A DNA stretch of 64,000 nt, from contig CAWCWV010000015.1 in NCBI GenBank assembly GCA_963799365.1, positions 375,476 through 439,475 on the forward strand, written 5' to 3'. Position 1 is the first letter of the stretch, and every line of letters starts with the position of its first letter. The notes beneath the pieces were generated by a model. The model saw nothing but the letters and a program-made list of their open reading frames with translations. It did no database searches and was not told where the DNA came from. Source of the DNA: Marinirhabdus sp963799365. GTDB taxonomy: Bacteria; Bacteroidota; Bacteroidia; Flavobacteriales; Flavobacteriaceae. Below are positions 1 through 9,089 of the stretch, one piece after another. The translations under genes were made by a program, and so were the position numbers.

Positions 1-290
1 ATTCCACTTTCGGCACGCTTTACTTTTCGTACCTCGGCAGCTTGTTGTTTGATGGACATGTTTTTGTGTAGCACACCTATCCCACCTTCTCGGGCAATTG
101 CAATAGCCATTGCACTTTCGGTCACTGTATCCATCGCTGCAGAAACAATGGGCACATTAAGCGTAATGTTACGAGAAAATTTGGTTTTTATGGAAACGTC
201 CCTTGGTAATACTTCGGAATAGGCGGGTACTAAAAGTACATCGTCGTATGTTAAACCTTCGCCTAGAATTTTATTTTCGTGTGCAGTCAT
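1..290 (-). CDS. guaB: Inosine-5'-monophosphate dehydrogenase, N-terminal part (runs off the window)
   Basis: This gene would oxidise IMP to XMP with NAD, the committed step of GMP synthesis, in the cytoplasm. Only the first 96 codons are present; the rest lies left of base 1. The translation opens MTAHENKILGEGLTYDDVLL, followed by VPAYSEVLPRDVSIKTKF, VPIVSAAMDTVTE and IAREGGIGVLHKNMSI, which is the start of the IMPDH TIM barrel as seen in bacterial GuaB. The ATG at 290-288 is the natural start because homology begins within ten residues of it. The CBS domains and catalytic Cys are outside the window. An inverted repeat abuts the start codon (see 291-342), so expression may be controlled by leader structure. 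Confidence 0.93.
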   Translation of the reverse strand, partial: MTAHENKILGEGLTYDDVLLVPAYSEVLPRDVSIKTKFSRNITLNVPIVSAAMDTVTESAMAIAIAREGGIGVLHKNMSIKQQAAEVRKVKRAESG

Positions 291-342
291 CGCAATTAAA
301 TTAACTTCCGAAGCTTCGGAAAGGGGTTACTGTTTAATTGCG
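291..342 (-). promoter_or_regulatory. Hairpin leader directly upstream of the guaB start codon
   Basis: CGCAATTAAA at 291-300 is perfectly complementary to TTTAATTGCG at 333-342. Inside the loop lies the palindrome TTCCGAAGCTTCGGAA. On the minus-strand mRNA the 10-bp outer stem ends exactly at the guaB ATG, so the start region could be hidden when the stem is folded. Whether it is regulatory is inference. Confidence 0.5.
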
Positions 343-344
343 TG

Positions 345-352
345 CAAAAATA
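345..352 (-). promoter_or_regulatory. Putative -7 box for guaB
   Basis: The minus strand reads TATTTTTG, matching the Bacteroidota -7 consensus TAnnTTTG. It lies 55 bases upstream of the guaB ATG and just upstream of the leader hairpin. No convincing -33 box is seen. Confidence 0.45.
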
Positions 353-491
353 CTCTTTTTAATTCTGAATATCGAATTATGAATGTAGAATAAGTCAAAA
401 CGGAAAAAATATACAACGGGTATTTCTAAAAATATAATTCGCCAAATTAATATTTAAACATCTCATAGACAATTTTGTTCAAAGCTCATCA

Positions 492-2939
492 CTAAAACCT
501 GAACTGCAACCCTGCATACCAAGTTCGCATTTGGCTTGGGATAATCCCGGGTCCTGGATATCCTGTGGCACGACGCACAAAGTAACTGTTGTCTAACACG
601 TTGTTTAGACCTGTTTCCAAACGAAACATTTTATACGTATAGCTCAACGAAAGATCCAAAATATCATACGCTGGAATCTCGCCCACAATACCGCTCTGAC
701 TTGCAAAATCACGTTTGCTGTTGGTCGCATCTGTAAATTGCTTGCTTAAATACGTATACTGAAGACTTCCCAAAAAGTTTTTATACCCGAAATTTAAACC
801 AGTTTTTAAATTGATATTCGGAATAAATTCTACCTTATTACCTTTCACATTGTTTTCTTCGGAAGAAATATATTGTGAATCAGTCAAGGCAAGGTTGGTA
901 AATATACTTAATCTGAAATCTTCATTTTCCGCTCCATTGGATACGTCTGAAAACGTTTTCCAGATATTCCAATCTATAAAACTTTCAATACCATAGGTCG
1001 CTGCATCGCCTATATTACCACGAAAGCGCTCTTGTTGAATATCACTCACGGCTCGTAGAATAACCCCTAACCTATCTTCATAGCGCAAATAGAAAGCGCC
1101 TACATCGTATTTAACTACCTTTTTAAAAATTCCTCTCAAGCCTACATCTGCTGTGAACCCCTTTTCATCTGAGATATTTGGATCTACGGTTAACGACGGA
1201 TTGGTAATTCGAATGTCATTAAACGTTACCGACCTATAATTCTGGCTCAAATTCCCATACAGTTCTAGCGCCCTATTAGACTTGTAGCTTAATCCTACGC
1301 CAGCCAAAACGAATGAACGATCAAATGTTCGGTTGTCGGGAAGTGTTTGGTTTAAAATTGGATTGCCTGCATTGTCAAAGTTAATTTGTTTGTAGGTTCC
1401 TTCACTTTCTGTTTTTATGTATTCAAATCTTAAACCAGGTGTTACTGAAAATTTATCTGTAAGCTGAAAAATATTCTCTGCAAATACAGCAAGATTCAAA
1501 TTAGGAAACTCAAAATCACTTTGTCTTGGATAGTTAGGAAAGTCTACATCGGCAAAACTGAAATTGGCATCTGCTCCATTGGTTCCTGGACCTTGACGTT
1601 CTTCGTTATTAGATTGATAGTACTTTGATCCTACCAAAATAGTATTTTCAGTATCAAATAAATTATAGCGGGTAATGAATCTCCCCTCAGCTCCCCAATT
1701 TCTAAACTTTCCTGAAATTAATTCTCGGGGCGACTCTAAATCATCGGTTTGCGACACTCTATTTTCTCTAAAACCAACACTTTTTCTGGAAGCATCTAGG
1801 GCAAAAAGATTTAAAGAGACCTCAGTTTTTGATGAAAATTGATGCGCAAATAACAAGGAATACAATTTCCAATCTACTTTAAACCAATTCCGAGTACGAT
1901 TGCTGACTGTTGGATCTTCTTCAAATTGACTATCTGTTAATCCGCCAGGTTGCTGTGCGAGATAATCTAAAAAACTAAATTCTCCGGTAATTTTTGTCTT
2001 TTCAGAAATCTCGTAGCTCACTTTTCCGAAGGCATTATAACTATCAAATTGTGAGTTGGGTCTAAAATCGTTTCCTGTTTTATAATTAAAATATGTGTAA
2101 TAAGCCACTTTTCCCAGGGCACCACTCAAGCTATTAAAACTGGTAAAAAGGTTGTTACTTCCAGCTGTTTGTCTTGAAATTAATTCGATTTTCTTGTTCG
2201 GGTTGGGTTTTTTTAGTTTAAAATTTATGAGACCTCCAAATTGTGTTCCGTATTGTAAAGATGCAGCGCCTCGAACTACTTCAATCTGCTCGATTGCTTC
2301 GGCGGGTGGTGTATAGTAACTTTCGGGGTAGCCCAGTACATCTGCAGAGATATCGTAGCCGTTTTGACGTGTATTAAAATTGGCGGTACGATTCGGATTT
2401 AATCCACGGCCTCCGATATTTAATTGCAGTCCGGCATCATTATTTTCATAAATGTTCAAACCAACAACTTGTGCATAAATTTGGCGTGCGTTCCCCGCGG
2501 CAATATTTGCGGTAAGATTATCCATGACAACTACTTCACTCTTTTTTCCTGCGTAAATAGCAGTTCCCTCCACATCTCGTAATTGTTTTAAAGCAAAAAT
2601 GCGCTCTTTTCTTTTGGTAATTAATACTTCCGTAAGTGTTTCTCCCAATAACGGCAGTTGAAAATTAAGTGTGGTGTTTTCATTAAAGTCTAGCACTTTT
2701 TCTTCTAATTCGTATTCAAAATTAAATACAACTACGGTATGATTCCCCTGAGGAATATCTTCAAAAACAAAATCACCTTCAGCATTGGTCTTGGTGCTTT
2801 TTGAGAGATTAATGATATAAACTTCTGCATTTGCAATGCTAATTCCGCTTGCTTCTGCAGTCACATTTCCTCTTAAGGAAAATTGTGCAGAAACAGATAA
2901 TGAAACCAAACTAACTAATAATAATATTGAGTTTTTCAT
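492..2939 (-). CDS. TonB-dependent outer membrane receptor, FecA-like
   Basis: An 815-residue outer membrane receptor, probably for a ferric chelate or heme. It has a signal peptide (residues 1-18, cut after SVSA), a carboxypeptidase-regulatory-like domain at about 19-100, a plug at about 115-245 with the typical IEQIEVVRGAASLQYG segment, and a 22-strand-type barrel to the terminal aromatic QFRF. Length fits the family. It is the last gene of a minus-strand set, starting 3 bases after the HTTM gene stops. The neighbours (imelysin-like and DUF4856 lipoproteins, heme-binding protein) point to iron or heme as the substrate, which is inference. The plug is FecA-like by general resemblance only. 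Confidence 0.88.
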   Translation of the reverse strand: MKNSILLLVSLVSLSVSAQFSLRGNVTAEASGISIANAEVYIINLSKSTKTNAEGDFVFEDIPQGNHTVVVFNFEYELEEKVLDFNENTTLNFQLPLLGETLTEVLITKRKERIFALKQLRDVEGTAIYAGKKSEVVVMDNLTANIAAGNARQIYAQVVGLNIYENNDAGLQLNIGGRGLNPNRTANFNTRQNGYDISADVLGYPESYYTPPAEAIEQIEVVRGAASLQYGTQFGGLINFKLKKPNPNKKIELISRQTAGSNNLFTSFNSLSGALGKVAYYTYFNYKTGNDFRPNSQFDSYNAFGKVSYEISEKTKITGEFSFLDYLAQQPGGLTDSQFEEDPTVSNRTRNWFKVDWKLYSLLFAHQFSSKTEVSLNLFALDASRKSVGFRENRVSQTDDLESPRELISGKFRNWGAEGRFITRYNLFDTENTILVGSKYYQSNNEERQGPGTNGADANFSFADVDFPNYPRQSDFEFPNLNLAVFAENIFQLTDKFSVTPGLRFEYIKTESEGTYKQINFDNAGNPILNQTLPDNRTFDRSFVLAGVGLSYKSNRALELYGNLSQNYRSVTFNDIRITNPSLTVDPNISDEKGFTADVGLRGIFKKVVKYDVGAFYLRYEDRLGVILRAVSDIQQERFRGNIGDAATYGIESFIDWNIWKTFSDVSNGAENEDFRLSIFTNLALTDSQYISSEENNVKGNKVEFIPNINLKTGLNFGYKNFLGSLQYTYLSKQFTDATNSKRDFASQSGIVGEIPAYDILDLSLSYTYKMFRLETGLNNVLDNSYFVRRATGYPGPGIIPSQMRTWYAGLQFRF

Positions 2940-2942
2940 AGG

Positions 2943-4256
2943 TTACAAACCTTTAATGGGATCGTTAAAGGGAAGGATAAAGCCCTTGGGGGCAAAGCTT
3001 TCATTCACTTCCAATAAATTTACTTTAGGATCAATATACGGTGCGCTCAACCTACCATTAAGTGCCACATAACTCTCCACATACACTTCAACATTTTTAT
3101 GTCCTTGTGCGGTAAAATGATCTCCTATAAAATGGGCATATTCCAAAATAAAATCGGGTTGAAAACTCATTTGTTTTTCCTGAAAGGCACTTAAAAAATC
3201 TGTATTGTCTACTAGAAATTGTTTTCCTGTAGCACCGTTCTTAACTTTAAATTGTGCATAGCCTGCTTTTTCCATTAGCATGACCCGCCAAGAAAAACGG
3301 TAACCTTCTTCGGTCCAGAATAATTCGCCGGGATACAACGCATATCGCCAAGGAAAAATGAGTTGAAATAGTATAAAAATACCTACTACAAAATATTGAA
3401 ATTTATAAGTTTTTGATACTGAAGCGTTTTTTACCCTAAGATCCCAAGTCTCCTTGGATATTCGAAATACCTTAGAAATAAAACGTAGTATTTTATGATG
3501 AAACCTAGCATCAAAAAAGATGAGCGCGCTTACAATCATAATAAATGGAAATATCCCGATCGGGAATAATACGCGCGTTAAAACGTGGAAAATAATAACT
3601 AAACTAAAACCAATCCATCGGGTTTTTTTGTTCCAAAGTAAAAATGGAATCGCCAAATCGTAGCCAGCACCAGCCCAACTAAAGGCATAATGCACCCATT
3701 CTTGTTGTAAAAGGTCGCCAAGAAATGGAATGTCGTATTTTGAAGGCAACCAGATTTTAAGTGGCATTGCTTTTAAAAGCCAGTCGCTATTTAGTTTTGC
3801 CAGGCCTGCATACAAATAAACGATGCTCAATAAAATTTTTATAGCATCTATAGACCATTTGGGAACGTAAAAATTAGCCTTATTTGGACTCTTTTTTGCA
3901 TCGAAAGAGAAATATTGGTGGGCAGGTAAAAAAATTAGTAAAAATGAAAGACAACTTATAAAATAGTAATGGTTGAGATAGGTCGTTTTATCCAATAGCT
4001 CAATGTAAGTAAAGCTTAGAAAGAGAATAACTATCGAAATTCTATATTTATAACCAACTGCTACTAAGAGCGCTGAAATACCACAAATAGCAAATAAAAC
4101 ATAGGTAAATCCACCCAAAGGCTGTACCCATTCAAACCCATAATAACTAAAATGAAACTTAGGCTCCAGATATAATTTCTCGATCCAACCGTATGACCAA
4201 AAACGAATAATACTAGCAAATAACATTAAACCAAAAAAAATACGAAAGACCGCCAA
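2943..4256 (-). CDS. HTTM-domain integral membrane protein (vitamin K carboxylase-like)
   Basis: A polytopic membrane protein of at least 437 residues, with about eight hydrophobic segments in the first 310 residues and a soluble C-terminal part. LAVFRIFFGLMLFASIIRFW and VYLYAGLAKLNSDWL resemble the HTTM family, which is related to vitamin K-dependent gamma-carboxylase. Its bacterial role is not established. The first usable start in frame is TTG at 4256-4254, but upstream codons to 4307 read VIISIQTYLKKNTEAAP directly before LAVFR. Such a stretch normally belongs to this family, and it contains no ATG, GTG or TTG. The true start may therefore be a rare ATT or ATA codon near 4299-4304. It sits between the receptor and the imelysin-like gene, suggesting a joint job in iron or heme uptake. 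Confidence 0.78.
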   Translation of the reverse strand: MAVFRIFFGLMLFASIIRFWSYGWIEKLYLEPKFHFSYYGFEWVQPLGGFTYVLFAICGISALLVAVGYKYRISIVILFLSFTYIELLDKTTYLNHYYFISCLSFLLIFLPAHQYFSFDAKKSPNKANFYVPKWSIDAIKILLSIVYLYAGLAKLNSDWLLKAMPLKIWLPSKYDIPFLGDLLQQEWVHYAFSWAGAGYDLAIPFLLWNKKTRWIGFSLVIIFHVLTRVLFPIGIFPFIMIVSALIFFDARFHHKILRFISKVFRISKETWDLRVKNASVSKTYKFQYFVVGIFILFQLIFPWRYALYPGELFWTEEGYRFSWRVMLMEKAGYAQFKVKNGATGKQFLVDNTDFLSAFQEKQMSFQPDFILEYAHFIGDHFTAQGHKNVEVYVESYVALNGRLSAPYIDPKVNLLEVNESFAPKGFILPFNDPIKGL

Positions 4257-4410
4257 TGGGGCAGCCTCTGTATTTTTTTTTAAATATGTTTGTATTGAAA
4301 TTATGACTTTCTAAATTAAATTATAGTGTGGCTATACGCTGGACGGTTTGAATTACGAGATGTAGATTCACAACTATCTGCTGAAAACTACAAACTGATT
4401 AACTGGTTTA

Positions 4411-5529
4411 CTAATCCCCATCTGCGTCTACAAAATCTACATTAATGCTCAAGGCTTGCAACATGTCAACTTTCAGTAAAATTACATTACGCTGCAACTC
4501 GTCGTAGGTTTCCAGCATTTTCGAATTATTTGTTTGTATCTGAACTTCAAAATTGGCATCCAAATCATTTAATTTACTTTTTGCTATGGTAAATTGCGCA
4601 TTAATTAATGCACTTAAATCTTCACCATTTTTAATGGTATTTAAAAAATTGAGATAAGAAACATAACTAGGTCCTGTTTGGCTACCGTTAAAAGAGCGTC
4701 CTCTAAAAAAGCCTTCGGTAGCATCTAATGCTGCTAGTGCAAGTGTTTTTGATAGATTTTTTGCATACAATGCTTCCACAGTATTTGGAAGCGGATCGGT
4801 AGAAAATACACCCGCAGGAATACCAATTTTACCAGCTCTTAGTGACTTTTCGTAATAAAAAATAAAATCGTTTGTTAGTTTATCTACAGATGCGGAAGCG
4901 GTAGCACCACTATTACTTACAAAATTATCACGAAAACCACTTTCCCATTGATTTGTTACAGATTCAGAAAGCAATTCTATATTTTCCGTTAAGGCTCTTA
5001 AAAAATTTCTATTCTTTTCGGAATTATTATTTGTAGTATAAAAATCTAAAATTTCAGCATCACTACCACCTACTCCATACAGCATGTAATCTACGGAGGG
5101 AAATCCTTGTGCATCGTTGGTTGAAGGCAAAGTAAAATCTGGATTTCCAGAAGTAAGTAATCCTTCAATTTCTGAAACATTGGTAGGATACGTATTAAGT
5201 CTATCTCTAAAACGTAGCGTTTCGGCGGGGCCTATTTCGAACATAGAAACGTTTTGAAAAGAAATATATGCTTCTTTATAAGCATTGCGAAGGCTTGTTA
5301 AACTTGCTTGATCTGGTGACTGTATAAATGTAGCAGTAAGTATGGAAAGTGAATTTGCGTCTTCCGTAAATTGATTGTAGGAAGGTATAATTATATTATC
5401 TGCCCAATTTACAAGCATTTCAGAGCGGTCAAAGTTTTCTTCAGGTGCTACTGCTCCTGTATCATCGCTTTCAGAACACGCGTATATTGCTAATATACAA
5501 GTACATGCAATTAAAATATTTTTCATCAT
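4411..5529 (-). CDS. Imelysin-like (insulin-cleaving peptidase family) lipoprotein
   Basis: A 372-residue lipoprotein with a signal peptide and lipobox around Cys18 (CILAIYACSESDD), so it is membrane-anchored. The body resembles the imelysin/IrpA family of iron-regulated surface proteins. GPAETLRFRDRLNTYP and QGFPSVDYMLYG lie where canonical members carry the GxHxxE metal motif; here His and Glu of that motif appear replaced, so peptidase activity is doubtful and binding is more likely. Two adjacent ATGs (5529, 5526) open the gene. Together with the DUF4856 gene upstream it forms a pair often seen beside TonB receptors in Bacteroidota. Substrate is inferred from context. Confidence 0.82.
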   Translation of the reverse strand: MMKNILIACTCILAIYACSESDDTGAVAPEENFDRSEMLVNWADNIIIPSYNQFTEDANSLSILTATFIQSPDQASLTSLRNAYKEAYISFQNVSMFEIGPAETLRFRDRLNTYPTNVSEIEGLLTSGNPDFTLPSTNDAQGFPSVDYMLYGVGGSDAEILDFYTTNNNSEKNRNFLRALTENIELLSESVTNQWESGFRDNFVSNSGATASASVDKLTNDFIFYYEKSLRAGKIGIPAGVFSTDPLPNTVEALYAKNLSKTLALAALDATEGFFRGRSFNGSQTGPSYVSYLNFLNTIKNGEDLSALINAQFTIAKSKLNDLDANFEVQIQTNNSKMLETYDELQRNVILLKVDMLQALSINVDFVDADGD

Positions 5530-5549
5530 CTTTTTTTATTATGAGGGTG

Positions 5550-5557
5550 CAAAATTA
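5550..5557 (-). promoter_or_regulatory. Putative -7 box upstream of the imelysin-like gene
   Basis: TAATTTTG on the minus strand fits TAnnTTTG and lies 21 bases before the ATG. It would give the imelysin-HTTM-receptor part of the locus its own promoter. Confidence 0.4.
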
Positions 5558-5616
5558 CTAAATAGCAACCTACTTTATTGCTTAAAACAGGCTGCTTTTA
5601 CTACTTATAAAATATT

Positions 5617-6840
5617 TTATTCTGTGCTTGCAGCTTGTGCTACTGTAAATGAAAACTTAGCTGCAATAGCTTCTGAAACAGCATCCAAGGTCGCAGGAGT
5701 TACATTCCAAAGGCCATTTGCGCCATCGGTCATCATACTATTTATAAGACCGTCTACTTCACTTCTGCTGAATAATGACGTTTCATTAATGTTGTCTCTT
5801 GTAAACCGAAGGCTATATACAAAACCATATGCTTCAGAAAGGTCATGAAACGCACCTCCTAGATCGCTATTTTCAATGGCAGTCTTGCCATTTTGAAGGT
5901 AATAGATTCCGCGTATTGCAATAACTTCTGAAATTTTTTGACGAATAATAGCCGCTTGTGCATCACGTACTTCATAATTTTTTGCAACAATGGCGGCTCT
6001 TCCTAGTTTGAAAGCGTTGTAAATAGCTGTTGCGATTCCGTCAAAATCTGAATCATCATTTACCCGTCCTACATATTCATTCAAAAAATTATCATCTTCT
6101 CCAAGGGTTGTTAAAGGTGCAGCAGGATTGATACTTTTACCAAACAAATATCCATACGCCTCATCCCATTTGTGCTCCATAGTTGTATATGGTTTATCTG
6201 CTTCAGTTATAGTATTGTTGTTGTTCTCCTGGTTGTCGGCTTCATCTAAAACGGCTGTACTTAAATAGTTGTTAAGTATTTGGTCTACCATTAATGCTCC
6301 AATCAAACCCTTTGCGAATGTTTGGTTCATTTCCAGCCCTTTTCCAGTTACGTATCTGGTTGAAGAACCATCTGCAATTTGTCCTGCGATTCCAGGTGCC
6401 GCATTTACATTTTGATTTGGAAATACTTCATTAATTTGTGTTGAGATATACCCATCGAACGTAGCTTTTATGGAGGAAGCTTCTGTAGTATTTGCTCCAA
6501 AAAAGTCTTTAGAAGCAGCTACTTTACTTCTCACACTCTTATCCGATGCATTGAGGTTGGGATCACTAAAATCTTCAGCTCCTTCCACATGAGCAAACAT
6601 ATTTTGAAGAGAGGTTTCAGTAGCGGTGTCAAAATTTTTAAAAGCTTCTAAAATTTCTTCAGCCATTAAAATCCTTGTTGTTTGGCCACTAAAAGATACT
6701 GTAGAACTTCCTGCACGTTCGAACGTATAGGTTGCAGGTGCCTCAACATTTGTTGAAATAGGACTTCCAGCATCATCATCTGAAGAACAAGAAGTACATA
6801 CAGCCAAGGCTAATACTGCGGGAATTATAAACTTTTTCAT
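5617..6840 (-). CDS. DUF4856 domain lipoprotein
   Basis: A 407-residue lipoprotein; MKKFIIPAVLALAVCTSCSS gives a clean signal peptide with lipid-modified Cys18, followed by an Asp-rich linker. The body is largely alpha-helical, with YTFERAGSSTVSFSGQTTR near the N-terminus and HKWDEAYGYLFG in the middle, features I associate with DUF4856. No catalytic motif is visible. It precedes the imelysin-like gene on the minus strand, with 87 bases between them, and its helical character makes it a plausible imelysin-related binding partner. Function is unknown; a role in surface iron handling is inferred from neighbours. Confidence 0.78.
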   Translation of the reverse strand: MKKFIIPAVLALAVCTSCSSDDDAGSPISTNVEAPATYTFERAGSSTVSFSGQTTRILMAEEILEAFKNFDTATETSLQNMFAHVEGAEDFSDPNLNASDKSVRSKVAASKDFFGANTTEASSIKATFDGYISTQINEVFPNQNVNAAPGIAGQIADGSSTRYVTGKGLEMNQTFAKGLIGALMVDQILNNYLSTAVLDEADNQENNNNTITEADKPYTTMEHKWDEAYGYLFGKSINPAAPLTTLGEDDNFLNEYVGRVNDDSDFDGIATAIYNAFKLGRAAIVAKNYEVRDAQAAIIRQKISEVIAIRGIYYLQNGKTAIENSDLGGAFHDLSEAYGFVYSLRFTRDNINETSLFSRSEVDGLINSMMTDGANGLWNVTPATLDAVSEAIAAKFSFTVAQAASTE

Positions 6841-6885
6841 ATTAATTTTATTTAGACTGAATATAAATAGGTGATTATTTCAGTG

Positions 6886-6913
6886 CAAAAATAAAAAGCA
6901 AAATGAAAACAAA
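6886..6913 (-). promoter_or_regulatory. Putative promoter of the DUF4856 gene
   Basis: On the minus strand TTTG (6913-6910) is followed after 16 bases by TATTTTTG (6893-6886), close to the -33/-7 pair of Bacteroidota promoters. The gene starts 46 bases further on. Confidence 0.45.
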
Positions 6914-6953
6914 CAAGCTTATTTAGATTAAATTTAAATAAAAATAAGATTTT

Positions 6954-7433
6954 TTAATCGTTAAGAGAAATTTCTAATGTTTCCTTGTATTTAAGTCTCG
7001 TTAAACCAGCCCATTGTAAAATAAGCTTAGTATCATCTTCTGAAAGATCTCCATGTAACCAAGTATAAGAATCTAGTGGCATCTCCCCTTCTTCTACAAA
7101 TTCTATCAATTCTTCTAGTTTGTGGTCTTTCTTTTTAGGTGAATATGTGCTCCATTCAGATACGTTAAAATGTCCTTTCCCGTGTTCAATATGTTCGTCA
7201 AGCCAAAATGAAATTGGCGCAATTTCAGCATACCAGGGATATTGTGTTTGATTGCTGTGACAATCGTAGCAGTTATTTTTTAATAGTTCAGCAACTTGAG
7301 GGCTGGGCACTGTTTCCTTTTCAAAAGCCATGACGCTTTCGTAACCACCGTTATTTTTCTCTGGTCGTATAAATTGAATAATAACTAAGGCTGCCAAAGC
7401 CAAAAATAAAAAATAACGTACAAATTTGTTCAT
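6954..7433 (-). CDS. Membrane-anchored heme-binding domain protein (Haem_bd family)
   Basis: A 159-residue protein with one N-terminal transmembrane helix (about residues 5-22) and a periplasmic domain carrying CYDCH (Cys55, Cys58, His59), a c-type heme attachment motif. The motif is followed by SNQTQYPWYAEIAPISFWLDEHI, characteristic of the Haem_bd family. It ends within about 100 residues of the motif, the usual size. It lies upstream of the DUF4856-imelysin-HTTM-receptor set on the same strand and may act in redox chemistry or heme handling for that locus; this is inference, because the 113-base gap and its own -7 box allow separate transcription. Confidence 0.85.
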   Translation of the reverse strand: MNKFVRYFLFLALAALVIIQFIRPEKNNGGYESVMAFEKETVPSPQVAELLKNNCYDCHSNQTQYPWYAEIAPISFWLDEHIEHGKGHFNVSEWSTYSPKKKDHKLEELIEFVEEGEMPLDSYTWLHGDLSEDDTKLILQWAGLTRLKYKETLEISLND

Positions 7434-7453
7434 AGTGATTGGTTTTATGCTTA

Positions 7454-7461
7454 CAAAAGTA
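7454..7461 (-). promoter_or_regulatory. Putative -7 box for the heme-binding protein gene
   Basis: TACTTTTG on the minus strand, 21 bases upstream of the ATG at 7433, matches TAnnTTTG. Confidence 0.4.
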
Positions 7462-7500
7462 AATATTATTTAGAACAATTCTAATTAATTTGAGAGCTTC

Positions 7501-9078
7501 TTAATCTTTTGATTTCAAAAAATTTATCACAGCCTTTCTAATGTCGCCCGTCATTTCATTTTCTGATGGCTTATAGACTTCTAAAATACCCTCATTTTCT
7601 GGAGTTAAAAAAGGGATGTCAAAACCCTTCAACAAAAAATCACTTACAGCAGCGGTATAAATTTTATCATCTTCAATAGGACTTCCATTTAATAACCAAG
7701 GACCTTCAATAAATTTCTTGGCGACGGACATACGTTGTAAATAAGCACCTGTACCTGCTTTGGATTCTCCATAATCAAATATTTCTTTCAGCAAACTTCC
7801 TTTGAGTTTTATTTTATAGACACTTCCGCCAAAGGGCAACACCCTAAAAATATCCAGACTCGTTATATCACCTTCCAGCATATCATCTAATCTAAAAGAA
7901 CCCCCATTTACAAAAACCAGATCTACTTCGCCTTTATACCCATATGCCATTCCTTTTGTAATAAGGCTACCTAGGTAGGTTTGCATGCTTCTATTGGCGG
8001 TATCGGTTCCATCCAGTGGAGTTGTTGCCTTATAAATAACCTCATAAGGATTAGATATTACTTCTTTAATTTTTTCATCCAGAATACTATTCCATTTATC
8101 AACAACCGTCTTTACCTTTGGAGAAGATGCAATTTTGTTGGTGATAGGAATTAATTCTGAATTAATTATCAAATTTTTAGTGTTCATCGTATACGTAAAC
8201 GTATGCACATACACGGTCTTGGCATTAGCATCTGCTTTGACGATGTTTGTATTGTTCACAGATACCATCATAGCATTATGCTCGTGTCCACCCATTATTA
8301 GGGGTACTTGGGGAAGTGCATTTGCCACCTCAATATCTTGTGCAAGCGTTAAATGTGTGAGTCCTAGAATAACTTCGGCTTTTTGGGCTTCTAGCGTTAG
8401 AAAAGCGGTATTAGCTTCTACTAAGTAGTCACTGTAATAAACATAATCCTGCGGATTAGAATCTAAAGTAACACTAAACAAACCCACTGTAAGTGCTGTG
8501 GTATCTGCATTTTTGATCTGAAGTGTGTAGGTATCCGGAACTCTAATTGAGTCGCTATTTTTAATTGTATAAAAACTTGTAGGTCCTTCTTCAGTTTGCT
8601 GAAAAACATTGGCCGATGTCCAGGCAAATTCAGATTCATTTAACCGTTTTTGAAGATCTTCTGGTTTTAAATCGAATTCATGATTCCCAAAAGTTACCAA
8701 ATCCACTTCCATAGCATTCATTACCTCTATCATGTGTTTTCCCCGAATGCCTTCTCCATTTACTTTAATAGTTCCTAGTAGTGACGGATTCAAAAAATCC
8801 CCAGCCATAACTAAAAAAGTATTTGGGTTTTCTGCTTTTATAGAGTCCACGACATGTGCAACACGTGCCAAACCACCAAATTTACCACCACTCAAAGGCG
8901 CTATTTCGTATACATCGTTCATTTGGACAATCTTAAAAACTATATTGGTGTCTTTAGCTTTTGTGATTGGTGATGGAGTTTTACAGCTAACGCATAGAAG
9001 AAAGAGAAGAGAAAAGAGAAAAGAGACGCTCTTCAACAAACTTTTAGAAAATGGTTTCAATTTCGGTTTCATTTTCAT
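7501..9078 (-). CDS. 5'-nucleotidase-family metallophosphatase, lipoprotein
   Basis: A 525-residue member of the UshA-like metallophosphatase/5'-nucleotidase family, exported as a probable lipoprotein (hydrophobic N-terminus ending CVSCKTP, Cys32). The N-terminal domain shows the metal-binding series NDVYE, VMAGDF, GNHEFD and GGHEHN. The first motif carries Tyr where the classical DxH has His, as I recall for a subgroup of this family. The C-terminal nucleotidase domain begins near residue 330, with VNGGSFRLDDM, TSLDIFRVLPFGG and GAYLQRMS. It probably hydrolyses extracytoplasmic nucleotides or related phosphoesters. It starts 11 bases after the HMG-CoA lyase-type gene ends, so the two are likely co-transcribed, though no metabolic link is obvious. 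Confidence 0.86.
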   Translation of the reverse strand: MKMKPKLKPFSKSLLKSVSFLFSLLFLLCVSCKTPSPITKAKDTNIVFKIVQMNDVYEIAPLSGGKFGGLARVAHVVDSIKAENPNTFLVMAGDFLNPSLLGTIKVNGEGIRGKHMIEVMNAMEVDLVTFGNHEFDLKPEDLQKRLNESEFAWTSANVFQQTEEGPTSFYTIKNSDSIRVPDTYTLQIKNADTTALTVGLFSVTLDSNPQDYVYYSDYLVEANTAFLTLEAQKAEVILGLTHLTLAQDIEVANALPQVPLIMGGHEHNAMMVSVNNTNIVKADANAKTVYVHTFTYTMNTKNLIINSELIPITNKIASSPKVKTVVDKWNSILDEKIKEVISNPYEVIYKATTPLDGTDTANRSMQTYLGSLITKGMAYGYKGEVDLVFVNGGSFRLDDMLEGDITSLDIFRVLPFGGSVYKIKLKGSLLKEIFDYGESKAGTGAYLQRMSVAKKFIEGPWLLNGSPIEDDKIYTAAVSDFLLKGFDIPFLTPENEGILEVYKPSENEMTGDIRKAVINFLKSKD

Positions 9079-9089
9079 CTTCAGTTTCG

